Below, piece after piece: positions 54,808-63,587 of a DNA stretch of 64,000 bases. The position numbers and the translations under genes are program-made. The stretch is from NCBI GenBank assembly GCA_035544895.1, contig DASZZM010000081.1, forward strand, positions 62,001 to 126,000, given 5' to 3'. The notes below the pieces were generated by a model. The model had not been told where the DNA came from and did not search any database. It saw nothing but the letters and a program-made list of their open reading frames with translations. Position 1 is the stretch's first letter. Every line of letters starts with the position of its first letter. The DNA is from JASLEW01 sp035544895 (lineage in GTDB: Bacteria > Acidobacteriota > Thermoanaerobaculia > Multivoradales > UBA5704).

Positions 54808-56033
54808 GCCCCGACGCCGTCCCGCCAGCCGGTGTGGGGGAGCGGCTCGCTGCCCTCCTGTCGCGGCGCGGATTTCCCGCCTTTCCCGGTCTCCTCCAAT
54901 CTCTTCGCCGCGCCCTGCGGCGCATCCGCGCGATCGCCCGCAACGAGCTGCGCCTGTTGCGCCATGACCGGCTGGCGCTGGGCTTCATCGTTGGCGTCCC
55001 CCTGGCCCAGCTTGCTCTGTTCGGCTACGCCATCAATCAGGACGTGCGCGACGTCGGCGCGGCGGTGCTCGACCGTGCGCAGAGCACGGCCTCGCGCCGC
55101 CTGGTGGGCCAGCTCGCCGCCACCCAGGCCCTGCGCGTGCGCCGCGCGGTGGCGACCGAGGACGAAGGGCGCCGGCTGCTGGCCCGAGGCGACGTCCAGG
55201 CGGTCGTGATCGTGCCTCCGGACTTCGCTCGCCGCGCTCTGCGCGGCCGCGGCGCCCAGGTCTCCATCCTGGTCGACGCCAGCGACCCGCTGCTGGCGCG
55301 CGCCGTGCGCCTGGCCGCCGACGGCCTCGCCCGCGAGCTCACGGTGCGGGCCGCCGCTTCCGGGGCGCGCCCCGACCTGGTTGCCGGGGCGCCCTTTATC
55401 TTCACCGTCCTCCCGTTCTACAACCCCGAGCTGCGCACCCCGGTCTACGTCGTGCCCGGCCTGGTCGGGGTGATCCTCACCATGACCATGATCCTGCTCA
55501 CCGCGGTGGCGCTGGTGCGCGAGCGCGAGCGCGGCACCTTCGAATTCCTGATCGGCACGCCCGTGCGCCGCTCCGAGCTGATGCTCGGCAAGATCCTTCC
55601 CTACATCGCCATCGGCCTGCTCCAGGTCTTCCTCATCCTCGCCGCCGGCCGGCTTCTCTTCCGCGTGCCGGTCGAAGGCTCCCTCGCCAGCCTGGCCCTG
55701 GCGTCACTGCTCTTCATCGCCGCCAACCTCACCCTTGGCCTGTTGATCTCGTCCTACGTCCGCACCCAGCTGCAGGCCATGCAGATCACTTTCTTCTTCT
55801 TCCTCCCTTCGGTCCTCCTTTCCGGTTTCATGTTCCCCTTCGACTCCATGCCCGCGCCGGCGCGCTGGCTGGGCGAGCTGCTGCCGCTCACCCACTACAT
55901 CCGGCTCTGCCGCGCCGTCCTGCTGCGCGGCACCCCGGCCTGGGATCTGCCGCGCGAGCTCTTATTCCTGGCGCTCTTCTTCGCCGCCGGGCTGCTAATC
56001 GCCACCCGCACCTTCCGCAGAGAGCTCGACTGA
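54804..56033 (+). CDS. ABC-2 type transporter permease
   Basis: A 409-residue membrane subunit with the ABC-2 layout: one helix near residue 60 (LALGFIVGVPLAQLALFGYA), a large extracytoplasmic domain, then five or six helices, with the ERERGTFEFLIGTPVRRSELMLGK signature between helices and LPLTHYIRLCRAVLLRG near the end. The start is probably TTG at 54804, overlapping the ATPase stop (TTGA). A later GTG is possible. The substrate is unknown. A second permease, common in YbhS/YbhR-type systems, is missing. Confidence 0.92.
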   Translation: MSPDAVPPAGVGERLAALLSRRGFPAFPGLLQSLRRALRRIRAIARNELRLLRHDRLALGFIVGVPLAQLALFGYAINQDVRDVGAAVLDRAQSTASRRLVGQLAATQALRVRRAVATEDEGRRLLARGDVQAVVIVPPDFARRALRGRGAQVSILVDASDPLLARAVRLAADGLARELTVRAAASGARPDLVAGAPFIFTVLPFYNPELRTPVYVVPGLVGVILTMTMILLTAVALVRERERGTFEFLIGTPVRRSELMLGKILPYIAIGLLQVFLILAAGRLLFRVPVEGSLASLALASLLFIAANLTLGLLISSYVRTQLQAMQITFFFFLPSVLLSGFMFPFDSMPAPARWLGELLPLTHYIRLCRAVLLRGTPAWDLPRELLFLALFFAAGLLIATRTFRRELD

Positions 56034-56051
56034 CGAGCGATCCGGTGAACC

Positions 56052-56144
56052 ATGACTCCAGCCCCCGTCAAGCCGACAGTTTCCCTTTCCGCCCTCGAAG
56101 CGCTCGACGTCCGCGTCGGCCCTGACGGGACCCGCGCCGGCTGA
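56052..56144 (+). pseudogene. Possible remnant of a CsaA-like tRNA-binding protein gene
   Basis: A 30-codon frame whose residues 9-23 (TVSLSALEALDVRVG) look like the conserved start of small OB-fold tRNA-binding proteins (CsaA/EMAP-II type, usually with LDIRVG). It diverges after Gly and stops, and nothing of the remaining 80 or so residues is visible downstream. It fills the 129-bp gap between the permease gene and the next gene. Short and judged by eye. Confidence 0.35.
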
Positions 56145-56162
56145 CTTCGTTTTCTGCGATAC

Positions 56163-57575
56163 ATGAAGCGCCTCTTGGTGTTGCTCGCGCTCGGCCTGCT
56201 GCTAGCCGGCCACGTCGTCTACTGGTACGGGCCGCGCGAGCGGGCCGAGGTGCCCGACCCGCGGGGTGCGCCCTTCCGGCTGCTGACCGCCGGCGCCTAC
56301 GATGCCTGCGTCTGGATACCCTACCCGCATCAGAACCTGGGGGCGCTCGGCGCCGCCGTCGCCGACCTGCCGCGGGTGGTCGCGGCCGCCTCGCGTCTGG
56401 CGGGGTCCGCCTCCGCGGCGGAGCCGCCCTCTTTCGGCCCCTTCGAAGTTCCGCCGGCAAGCGAGATCGTCGCCTGCTCCGACCTGCGCGGCGGGCGCGT
56501 CAAGGTCATTGCCCGCATCTACCCGATCATTGCGGCGGTGGCCCGGCTGGCCGGCGCCGTTGCCGGCAACCCCTGGCTGGGCGGCGGCGAGGCGGGGAGA
56601 GTGAGCGTCGCCTGGAGCGGGAGGGTGTGGACTGTGACGGCCGGAGAGGAAGAGGCCCCAATCGCCCCGGATCGATCTGAACGCGCCGGATCCCTGCCTG
56701 GCACGGGGCCGAGCGCGGGGCAGCTCTTTCCTGCCAGCCTTGCCGTGGTCCGCTGGTCCGGCGCGCGCCCGGAGCTGCCCGCGGGCGACTACGTGCTGGT
56801 TCGTCGCGGACAGGGCTTCGAGGCGTCGCTCGCCGGCCGCGGCGCGCCTGCCGCTTCCGCCCTCGATCTTGGGTCATCTCTCATGGCCCTGGCCGGGCCC
56901 GCACTCCTCGTGGTCGCCGGCGCGGCGGTGCCCCCGGCAGGCTCTGTTCCCGCCGGCCCGACGCCAGGCGGTCCAAGCTCGCCGGACCTGGACTCGCGGG
57001 CCCCGCAAGGTCTGGAGGCGCCCGAGGCTTCCCAGACCGCCGCGGCAGGACTGCCGCGGCCCCCCGCCGCCCTGGCCCTCTTCGAGGATTCCGTGGGCTC
57101 GCTCTCGACACCTTTCGGCGAGCTGCCGGGGGTGGCGGTCTTCCATCCGCCAGGGACCAACCGCTGGGGCCTGCCCACCCAGGGCCTCGGCAAGCTCCTC
57201 GCCGGCCGCCTGCCGGCCGCCGAGGCGGCGGGCTGGAACATCGTCGCCCTCGATCCCGGCAGCCTGCGCCGCGCCGCCGCCCTGGCGCCGGACCTCTCCC
57301 GGCTAGTGTCCCCGGCCGGCGCCGCCGCCCCGCCGCCGGCCCCGGGAAGCCTGACTCTCGGCCTGTGGCTCCGGCCGCCGTCCGCCCAGCGCATCGTCAG
57401 CCGGGTGCACCGCTTTCTCGAAAAGATCCCGCTGGTGCCCCGGCGCACCGTGCAGCGTTGGCAGGATTGGGAGACCGTTCTGGCGCCTCTCGCCGCCTGC
57501 GACGGCGCCGCTCTGGCCGCCACTGCCGCGCCCCCTTCATTTGCCCTCCGTATCCGGCACTGCGCGGCGCCCTGA
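56163..57575 (+). CDS. Membrane-anchored or secreted hypothetical protein
   Basis: A 470-residue protein with an N-terminal hydrophobic segment (MKRLLVLLALGLLLAGHVVYW) that could be a signal or anchor. Residues 60-260 are Ala/Gly-rich with strand-like blocks. A Pro/Ser/Gly-rich linker spans about 255-300. The C-terminal part contains SLTLGLWLRPPSAQRIVSRVHRFLEKIPLVPRR and a few Cys. I recognise no family. It lies 19 bp after the CsaA-like remnant and converges on a small gene. Confidence 0.6.
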   Translation: MKRLLVLLALGLLLAGHVVYWYGPRERAEVPDPRGAPFRLLTAGAYDACVWIPYPHQNLGALGAAVADLPRVVAAASRLAGSASAAEPPSFGPFEVPPASEIVACSDLRGGRVKVIARIYPIIAAVARLAGAVAGNPWLGGGEAGRVSVAWSGRVWTVTAGEEEAPIAPDRSERAGSLPGTGPSAGQLFPASLAVVRWSGARPELPAGDYVLVRRGQGFEASLAGRGAPAASALDLGSSLMALAGPALLVVAGAAVPPAGSVPAGPTPGGPSSPDLDSRAPQGLEAPEASQTAAAGLPRPPAALALFEDSVGSLSTPFGELPGVAVFHPPGTNRWGLPTQGLGKLLAGRLPAAEAAGWNIVALDPGSLRRAAALAPDLSRLVSPAGAAAPPPAPGSLTLGLWLRPPSAQRIVSRVHRFLEKIPLVPRRTVQRWQDWETVLAPLAACDGAALAATAAPPSFALRIRHCAAP

Positions 57576-57588
57576 GTAACCGGGACCT

Positions 57589-57786
57589 TTAGGGTTTCTC
57601 GAGCAGCAGCAGCGCCTCTCCGGCGGCGGCGGAAGCGATCTGGGTGATCACCCAGTTGGAGGCGTACAGGTCTTCCATCTCGCTGAGCCCATCGAATGGC
57701 TTGCCGAAGTGCAGCACGGCTCCGCCCGCCGTGACCCGCACGATCGCCTGCTGCTTCTTCCCGCCCGGAAGAGGGGTCTCGCTCAT
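57589..57786 (-). CDS. Small conserved-looking cytoplasmic protein
   Basis: A 65-residue protein starting MSETPLPGGKKQQAIV. GGAG lies 7 bp before the ATG at 57786, which is preferred to the ATG 18 bp upstream. It has beta-rich segments with balanced composition (AVLHFGKPFDGLSEMEDLYASNW), and I know no family. It is divergent from the DUF177 gene. Confidence 0.6.
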   Translation of the reverse strand: MSETPLPGGKKQQAIVRVTAGGAVLHFGKPFDGLSEMEDLYASNWVITQIASAAAGEALLLLEKP

Positions 57787-57891
57787 CGCCGCTCCTTTCG
57801 CCATCGTGGGCCGACGCTAGCACACGCCCCGCGGGCACCCATTTGTTAGCGGGCGCCCGGAGTAGCTTGTAGCTTGACATCATTCGCGCAA

Positions 57892-57920
57892 TTGACAGCG
57901 GGGAACAGAATCCCTTAGCC
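57892..57920 (+). promoter_or_regulatory. Possible promoter of the DUF177-rpmF-fatty acid operon
   Basis: TTGACA (57892-57897), a 17-bp spacer and TTAGCC (57915-57920) lie about 30 bp before the DUF177 start. A second TTGACA is at 57874-57879. The -10 is weak. The rest of 57787-57952 shows nothing further. Confidence 0.4.
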
Positions 57921-57952
57921 TTCGCGTTTGCCCCAGTCGGGAGGCTGGTTGT

Positions 57953-58480
57953 ATGCGGATTTGGCTGGATCAGGTGCGCGAAGAGCCTTTTGACTGGGAC
58001 GAGACAGAGAGAGTTTCACCCGAGAGCCTGGAGCGGCCCGAGCTGCTCGACCTGGGTCCTGTGACCTGGAGCGGCAGGGTCGTGTACACCGGCCCTGGCT
58101 TTCTGCTGCGGGCGAGGCTGTCTTACGAGCAGACACTGGGCTGCATCCGGTGCCTCGAGCCGCATGTCGAGAGCGTCGGTTGCGAAGTCGAGCTGATGAT
58201 CGAGATCGACGGCGGGCGCGCCTTGGGGAGTGAGAACGAGCTGGCAGAGAAGGACATGAGCGTCCTGGTCCTCGACGAAGAGGTCCTCGACACGGCGCCC
58301 ATCCTGCTCGAGCAGCTACAGCTCAACATCCCCATGAAGCCGCTCTGCCGGCCCGACTGCCTTGGCCTCTGCCCGCAATGCGGCGCCGACCTGAACGCCG
58401 GGGATTGCTCGTGCCCGGAGCCCGCCGCGGACCCGCGCTGGGCCGCGATCGCCGCTTTCAAAGGCCGGCTCGACCGCTAA
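57953..58480 (+). CDS. DUF177 (YceD) family protein
   Basis: A 175-residue protein of the family regularly encoded just before rpmF and linked to 23S rRNA maturation in bacteria and plants. The features seen are LSYEQTLGCIRCLEP in the middle and CRPDCLGLCPQCGADLNAGDCSCPE at the C-terminus (Cys pairs that may bind zinc), with an acidic stretch between. It is first of a plus-strand operon with rpmF 30 bp downstream, then plsX and the fab genes, the conserved order in many phyla. Confidence 0.93.
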   Translation: MRIWLDQVREEPFDWDETERVSPESLERPELLDLGPVTWSGRVVYTGPGFLLRARLSYEQTLGCIRCLEPHVESVGCEVELMIEIDGGRALGSENELAEKDMSVLVLDEEVLDTAPILLEQLQLNIPMKPLCRPDCLGLCPQCGADLNAGDCSCPEPAADPRWAAIAAFKGRLDR

Positions 58481-58510
58481 CCACACGCGAACCGAAGAGG
58501 CCCGACGAAT

Positions 58511-58696
58511 ATGCCGAATCCCAAGCACCGCCACTCCAGCGCCCGCCGCGACCGGCGGAGAGCCCATGACGCCCTTGCCCAGCCGGCCACCTCGACCTGC
58601 TCGAACTGCGGCGAGGCCAAGATGCCGCACCGTGCCTGTCCCCACTGCGGGTACTACAACGGACGGCAGGTGGTCGAGGGCAAAGAGACGACCTGA
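58511..58696 (+). CDS. rpmF: 50S ribosomal protein L32
   Basis: A 61-residue zinc-ribbon ribosomal protein. MPNPKHRHSSARRDRRRAHDA is the usual basic start (a Pro-rich PNPKHRHS), and C30, C33, C43 and C46 form the ribbon (CSNCGEAK and CPHCGYYNGR). A position before plsX is the rule. Spacing of 30 bp from DUF177 and 54 bp to plsX suggests one transcript. Confidence 0.97.
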   Translation: MPNPKHRHSSARRDRRRAHDALAQPATSTCSNCGEAKMPHRACPHCGYYNGRQVVEGKETT

Positions 58697-58750
58697 CCTT
58701 CCCACTCCGAACCGCTTGCCCTGCACACCGCAACTAACCGTCCCCTTCCC

Positions 58751-59782
58751 ATGCCGATCGCGGTAGACGCCATGGGAGGCGACTTCGCGCCGCAGTCCGC
58801 GGTCGAAGGAGCGGTGCGCGCCGCCCGCGAGGACGGGGCTTCGATCTTGCTGGTCGGCCACCGCGGCCGCATCGAGGCGGAGCTGTCGCGCCACGGCGGG
58901 GCGGGCGGGCGCCTGACCATCGTCCACGCCGAAGAGGTCGTGGGTATGGACGAGCCGGCCATCACCCCGATCCGCAAGAAGCGCCGCTCCTCGATTCGCC
59001 TCTGCGCCGAGCTGGTCAAGGACGGGCAGGCGCAGGCCATGGTCTCCGCCGGCAACACCGGCGCCGTGATGATCGCCGCCAAGATGGTGATCGGCACCGG
59101 GCCCGGAGTCGATCGGCCGGCCCTTGCCGCGGTCTTTCCCAACCCCACCGGGCGCACCGTCGTCCTCGACGTCGGCGCCAACGTGGACAGCAAGCCCTTC
59201 CACCTGCGTGAGTTCGCGGTCATGGGTCATTTCTACGCCCAAGAGGTGATCGGCACCCCCGCGCCGCGCATCGGTCTGATGTCGATCGGCGAGGAGGAGG
59301 GCAAGGGCACCGATCTGACCCGCGAGGTCTTCAAGGTGCTCAAGACCACCGGCCTCAACTTCGTCGGCAACGTCGAGGGGCGCGACGTCTTCACAGGGAC
59401 GGTCGACGTCATCGTGTGCGACGGCTTCGTCGGCAACGTCATGCTCAAGAGCGCCGAGGCGCTGGCCGACCTGATGTCGCGCATGCTGCGCGAAGAGCTC
59501 GGCCGCGGCGCGCGCGGCAAGCTCGGATACCTGCTCGCCAAGCCGGCCTTCGACCGCTTCCGCCAGCGCGTCGACTACAGCGAGTACGGCGCGGCGCCGC
59601 TGCTCGGCGTCAAGGGCGGCTGCTTCATCGGCCACGGCAGCTCCAACGCCCGCGCCATGCACAGCGCCATCCGGCGCGCGGTGGAGTTCTCTAACGCCCA
59701 GCTCGACAAGAAGATCTTCGACAAGCTGGCCGAGCTGCACAGTCAGGAAGAGCGGCTGCTCGGCAGCCAGCAGGGCATCTAG
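58751..59782 (+). CDS. plsX: Phosphate acyltransferase PlsX
   Basis: Makes acyl phosphate from acyl-ACP for phospholipid synthesis. The 343-residue protein starts MPIAVDAMGGDFAPQSAVEG, the family's Mg/phosphate loop. It has the AMVSAGNTGAVM, GANVDSKPFHL, GLMSIGEEEGKGTDLT and CDGFVGNVMLKSAEAL segments and the C-terminal GCFIGHGSSNA. In most clusters fabH follows, but here fabD begins 12 bp later. Confidence 0.97.
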   Translation: MPIAVDAMGGDFAPQSAVEGAVRAAREDGASILLVGHRGRIEAELSRHGGAGGRLTIVHAEEVVGMDEPAITPIRKKRRSSIRLCAELVKDGQAQAMVSAGNTGAVMIAAKMVIGTGPGVDRPALAAVFPNPTGRTVVLDVGANVDSKPFHLREFAVMGHFYAQEVIGTPAPRIGLMSIGEEEGKGTDLTREVFKVLKTTGLNFVGNVEGRDVFTGTVDVIVCDGFVGNVMLKSAEALADLMSRMLREELGRGARGKLGYLLAKPAFDRFRQRVDYSEYGAAPLLGVKGGCFIGHGSSNARAMHSAIRRAVEFSNAQLDKKIFDKLAELHSQEERLLGSQQGI

Positions 59783-59794
59783 CCCGCCCGGGGT

Positions 59795-60871
59795 ATGCCT
59801 GGCCCGCGGCTGATCGCCTTCGTCTTCCCTGGCCAGGGGTCGCAGAAGGTCGGGATGGGCCGCGCCTGGGCGGAGGCCTCGGCGCCGGCGCGCCGCGTCT
59901 TCGCGGAGGCGGACGCGGCGCTCGGCTTGCAGCTCTCGCGGCTCTGCTGGGAGGGGCCGGAAGAGCAGCTGAACCTGACCGCCAACACCCAGCCAGCCTT
60001 GCTTACGGCCTCGATCGCGATCTACCGCGCCCTCGAGGACCTGGGCGGCCCGCCCACTCTGCCCTTCTCTCCCCGCGAGCCGCAAGACGTCGTGGCCATG
60101 GCCGGCCACAGCCTCGGCGAGTACTCGGCCCTGGTCGCCGCCGGGGCGCTCGACCTTGCCGCCGCTCTCCATCTGGTGCGCCGCCGCGGACAGCTCATGC
60201 AGGAGGCGGTTCCGGTCGGGCAGGGGGCGATGGCCGCAATCCTCGGCCTCGACGCCGCCACGATCGCAGAGATCGCCGAGGCCGCCGCCGCTCCGGCCGC
60301 CGGCACGGACGAGGGGGAAAACGCGGAGGTGTGCGCCGTCGCCAACCTCAACGCCCCTGGACAGACCGTGCTTTCCGGACACCGCCAAGCCATCGGCCGC
60401 GCCGTGGACCTGGCCCGCGAGCGGGGGGCGCGCAAGGCCACGCTCTTGCCGGTGTCCGCGCCGTTCCACTCTCCGCTCATGCGCCCGGCGCGCGAAGCCA
60501 TGGCCGAGCTGCTCGCCGCGACCGCTTTCGCCGACCCGCGCGTGCCGGTGGTCAGCAACGTCGACGCCGCGCCGGTCACCACGGCCGCGGCGGCTCGCGA
60601 TGCGCTGGTGCGCCAGATCGACAGCCCGGTACGCTGGGTGGAGTCGGTCGAATGGATGGCCCGGAGCGCCGGCGTCACCGCCTTTCTGGAGCTGGGGCCG
60701 GGAAGCGTTCTCTCCGGCCTCAACCGCCGCATCGCCGCCGGCACCCAGTCCGCTTCTCTGGCCGAGCCCGAACAGCTGCGCAAGCTGCTCGACCTGTGGG
60801 CGGCGCAGGAGCCGGAGGCGGCGCGGCCCGAAGCGGACAGCGCGGGCAACGCGGGCAGACAGGAGAGCTAG
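59795..60871 (+). CDS. fabD: Malonyl-CoA:ACP transacylase
   Basis: Loads malonyl groups on ACP. The 358 residues are longer than the usual 310, owing to an insert near 84-100, one near 165-178 (AAPAAGTDEGENAE) and a C-terminal Ala/Glu tail. The catalytic S106 is in GHSLGEYSAL and H225 in VSAPFHSPLM. FPGQGSQKVGMG opens the protein, and NLNAPGQTVLSG and FLELGPGSVLSGL are typical. The ATG at 59795 follows plsX by 12 bp. Confidence 0.96.
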   Translation: MPGPRLIAFVFPGQGSQKVGMGRAWAEASAPARRVFAEADAALGLQLSRLCWEGPEEQLNLTANTQPALLTASIAIYRALEDLGGPPTLPFSPREPQDVVAMAGHSLGEYSALVAAGALDLAAALHLVRRRGQLMQEAVPVGQGAMAAILGLDAATIAEIAEAAAAPAAGTDEGENAEVCAVANLNAPGQTVLSGHRQAIGRAVDLARERGARKATLLPVSAPFHSPLMRPAREAMAELLAATAFADPRVPVVSNVDAAPVTTAAAARDALVRQIDSPVRWVESVEWMARSAGVTAFLELGPGSVLSGLNRRIAAGTQSASLAEPEQLRKLLDLWAAQEPEAARPEADSAGNAGRQES

Positions 60872-60878
60872 TCCACTA

Positions 60879-61622
60879 ATGTTCAGGCTCGACGGCAAGA
60901 CCGCGCTCGTCACCGGTGCCTCGCAAGGGATCGGCGAGGCGGTAGCTCGCCGTCTCGCGCTGCAGGGAGCGCGGGTGGTGCTGGCTGCCCGCGCCTTCGA
61001 CAAGCTGGCGACGCTTGCCGCGGAGATCGGAGCCGCCGGCGGCCGCGCTTTTCCGCTGGCGCTCGACGTCGCGCAACCGGAGACGGTGGGAAAACGGCTC
61101 GAGGAGCTGCCGGAGGACCTGGCGGCCATCGACGTCCTGGTCAACAATGCCGGCATCACCGCCGACAACCTGCTGGCCCGCATGTCGCTCGCCGAATGGG
61201 AGAGCGTCCTGCGCACCAATCTGACCGGCGCCTATGCGCTCACCCGCGAGCTGGTCCGCGGCATGATGCGCCGCCGCTGGGGACGGATCATCAACATCTC
61301 TTCGGTGGTGGGCTTGATGGGCAATGCCGGCCAGGCCAACTACGCGGCCTCCAAGGCCGGCCTGATCGGCTTCAGCAAGTCACTCGCCCGCGAGCTGGGC
61401 AGCCGCAACATCACGGTCAACGTGGTGGCTCCCGGCTACATCGAGACCGCGATGACCGAGCGTCTTGCCGCCGCGGCGCGCGAGGAGCTTGCCGCCGCGA
61501 TCGCGCTGAGACGGCTCGGCAAGGTCGACGACGTGGCCACCGCCGTGCTCTACCTGGCGAGCGAAGAAGGGGGCTATGTCACTGGCCACACGCTCAACGT
61601 CTCGGGCGGCCTATATATCTGA
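60879..61622 (+). CDS. fabG: 3-oxoacyl-ACP reductase
   Basis: NADPH-dependent reductase of the elongation cycle, 247 residues, short-chain dehydrogenase fold. Coenzyme loop TGASQGIG (12-19), NNAG (89-92), catalytic S141/S142, Y155 and K159 (YAASK), and the C-terminal YVTGHTLNVSGGLYI are present. I choose the ATG at 60879, 8 bp after fabD, as the N-terminal FRLDGKTALVTG strand fixes it. The following 173 bp contain short GC-rich inverted repeats and a strong ribosome-binding site for acpP. Confidence 0.97.
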   Translation: MFRLDGKTALVTGASQGIGEAVARRLALQGARVVLAARAFDKLATLAAEIGAAGGRAFPLALDVAQPETVGKRLEELPEDLAAIDVLVNNAGITADNLLARMSLAEWESVLRTNLTGAYALTRELVRGMMRRRWGRIINISSVVGLMGNAGQANYAASKAGLIGFSKSLARELGSRNITVNVVAPGYIETAMTERLAAAAREELAAAIALRRLGKVDDVATAVLYLASEEGGYVTGHTLNVSGGLYI

Positions 61623-61795
61623 TCCGGCAGGCCCAAGGGGCCTTGCTCGGGGCCGGGATGCGGAGGCCCGGCCTTACCGGGTCGATCGGAGTCGATCAGA
61701 GCCATGGGGCTCATGGACCTGCGGGGGGGCTTTGTGTTAGAACCCGGACTCATGCGCGGCCGGCGCGGCCGATCAATCCAAGGAGGGTGAAAGCG

Positions 61796-62038
<243 letters not shown>

Positions 62039-62102
62039 GGCTCCCGCACCCCCACCCAGGGACGATCAGCCGCCACCCGCCAATCAACGCGCACCACCGA
62101 TC

Positions 62103-63377
62103 TTGGCTTCCGTAGCGCAGCGCCGCGTCGCCGTCACCGGGGTGGGCCTGGTGTCTCCGCTGGGGGTGGGCACCGCGTGCACCTGGCAAGCCCTCCTCGA
62201 CGGCAAGAGCGGCATCGGCCCGCTCACCCGCTTCAACGCCACCGCGGACTATCCATCGCGCATTGCCGGCGAAGTCAAGGGTTTCGACCCGCTCGCTTAT
62301 CTCGACAAGAAGGAAGTCAAGAAAAGCGACACGTTCATCCACTTTGCCCTGGCGGCCAGCCGCTTTGCGCTCGAGGACTCCGGCCTCGTGATCGACGAAG
62401 GCAACACCGACCGGGTAGGCGTCATCATCGGCTCCGGCATGGGCGGCCTGCCCTTGATCGAGCACACGCATGACGTCCTGCTCCAGCGCGGCCCCGGCCG
62501 GGTGTCGCCGTTCTTCATCCCCGGACTGATCATCAACATGGCTTCCGGGCAGGTCTCGATCCGCTACGGCGCGCGCGGCCCCAACAGCTCTCCGGCCACC
62601 GCCTGCACCACCGGGTTGCACGCCGTCGGCGACGCCTTCCGCCTGATCCAGATCGGCAAAGCCGACGCCATGATCGCGGGCGGCACCGAGTCCTGCATCA
62701 CGCCGCTCGCCATCTCCGGCTTCTGCGCCATGCGCGCGCTCACCCATCGCAACGACGATCCCGAGCATGCCTCTCGCCCCTGGGATGCGGGGCGCGACGG
62801 CTTCGTCATCGGCGAGGGCTGCGGCATCGTGGTGCTCGAGGAGCTCGCCGCGGCCGAGCGGCGGGGCGCGCCGATCTATGCCGAGATCGTCGGGTACGGC
62901 ATGAGCGCCGACGCGTACCACATCTCGGCGCCGCATCCGGAAGGGGAGGGCGCGGTGCGCGTCATGCGGTCGGCGCTGGACGACGCTGGACTGCCCCCCG
63001 AATCGATCGGCTATGTCAACGCCCACGGCACTTCGACTGTGCTCGGCGACCTCTCCGAGGTCAGGGCGATCCACTCGGTCTTCGGCGAGCACGCCTACAA
63101 GCTGGCGGTCTCCTCGACCAAATCGGCGACCGGTCATCTGCTCGGGGCCTCGGGCGGGCTCGAGTCCGGGATCCTGGCTCTCGCCCTGCACCACCAGGTG
63201 CTGCCCGCCACGATCAACTTCGAGCACCCCGGCGAAGGCTGCGACCTCGATTTCGTGCCCAACCATCCCCGTCCGGCCGACGTCACCTACGCGATCACCA
63301 ACTCCTTCGGCTTCGGCGGCACCAACGGCTCGCTCATCATGAAGAGGTACACCCCGGCCACCGCGAAACTGCGGTGA
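62103..63377 (+). CDS. fabF: 3-oxoacyl-ACP synthase II
   Basis: Condensing enzyme of 424 residues. The catalytic triad is C168 (SPATACTTG), H308 (NAHGTST) and H345 (TGHLLGASGG); KSATGHLLG and SFGFGGTNGS are typical. The start is TTG at 62103, with MASVAQRRVAVTGVG at the normal N-terminus and no convincing alternative. The last eight residues and stop seem to come from a dispersed repeat border rather than the fabF family, whose proteins commonly end near KRY. Confidence 0.96.
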   Translation: MASVAQRRVAVTGVGLVSPLGVGTACTWQALLDGKSGIGPLTRFNATADYPSRIAGEVKGFDPLAYLDKKEVKKSDTFIHFALAASRFALEDSGLVIDEGNTDRVGVIIGSGMGGLPLIEHTHDVLLQRGPGRVSPFFIPGLIINMASGQVSIRYGARGPNSSPATACTTGLHAVGDAFRLIQIGKADAMIAGGTESCITPLAISGFCAMRALTHRNDDPEHASRPWDAGRDGFVIGEGCGIVVLEELAAAERRGAPIYAEIVGYGMSADAYHISAPHPEGEGAVRVMRSALDDAGLPPESIGYVNAHGTSTVLGDLSEVRAIHSVFGEHAYKLAVSSTKSATGHLLGASGGLESGILALALHHQVLPATINFEHPGEGCDLDFVPNHPRPADVTYAITNSFGFGGTNGSLIMKRYTPATAKLR

Positions 63378-63530
63378 GAGGGAGGGGGCGTCCCCTTCCC
63401 CCCCGGAGGGGAGGGAAGGGGATCGAGGGGTTGCGGGGGGCGATCCGATAGATCTGAGGCCGCCAACGCCAGTTAACGAGCGCTGTTTCATCCCTCGGGG
63501 CCGCCGTAGGCGGTGGCACCTAATGAAAGT
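63362..63530 (+). repeat. Dispersed repeat, copy D (short subtype)
   Basis: Begins at the fabF stop with GCGAAACTG, GTGAGAGGGAGGGGGCGTCC and a C-run, lacks the hairpin module, then GGTTGCGGGGGGCGATCC, GATCTGAGGCCGCCAACG, GCGCTGTTTCAT and CTCGGGGCCGCC, ending CACCTAATGAAAGTG. The right half is almost identical to copy A, 44 kb away. Confidence 0.85.
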
Positions 63531-63587
63531 GTTGCAACTTTTTCGCGCCGGGGTGCGTAGTGTGGCCGAGGACTGGAGGTATTTGCC

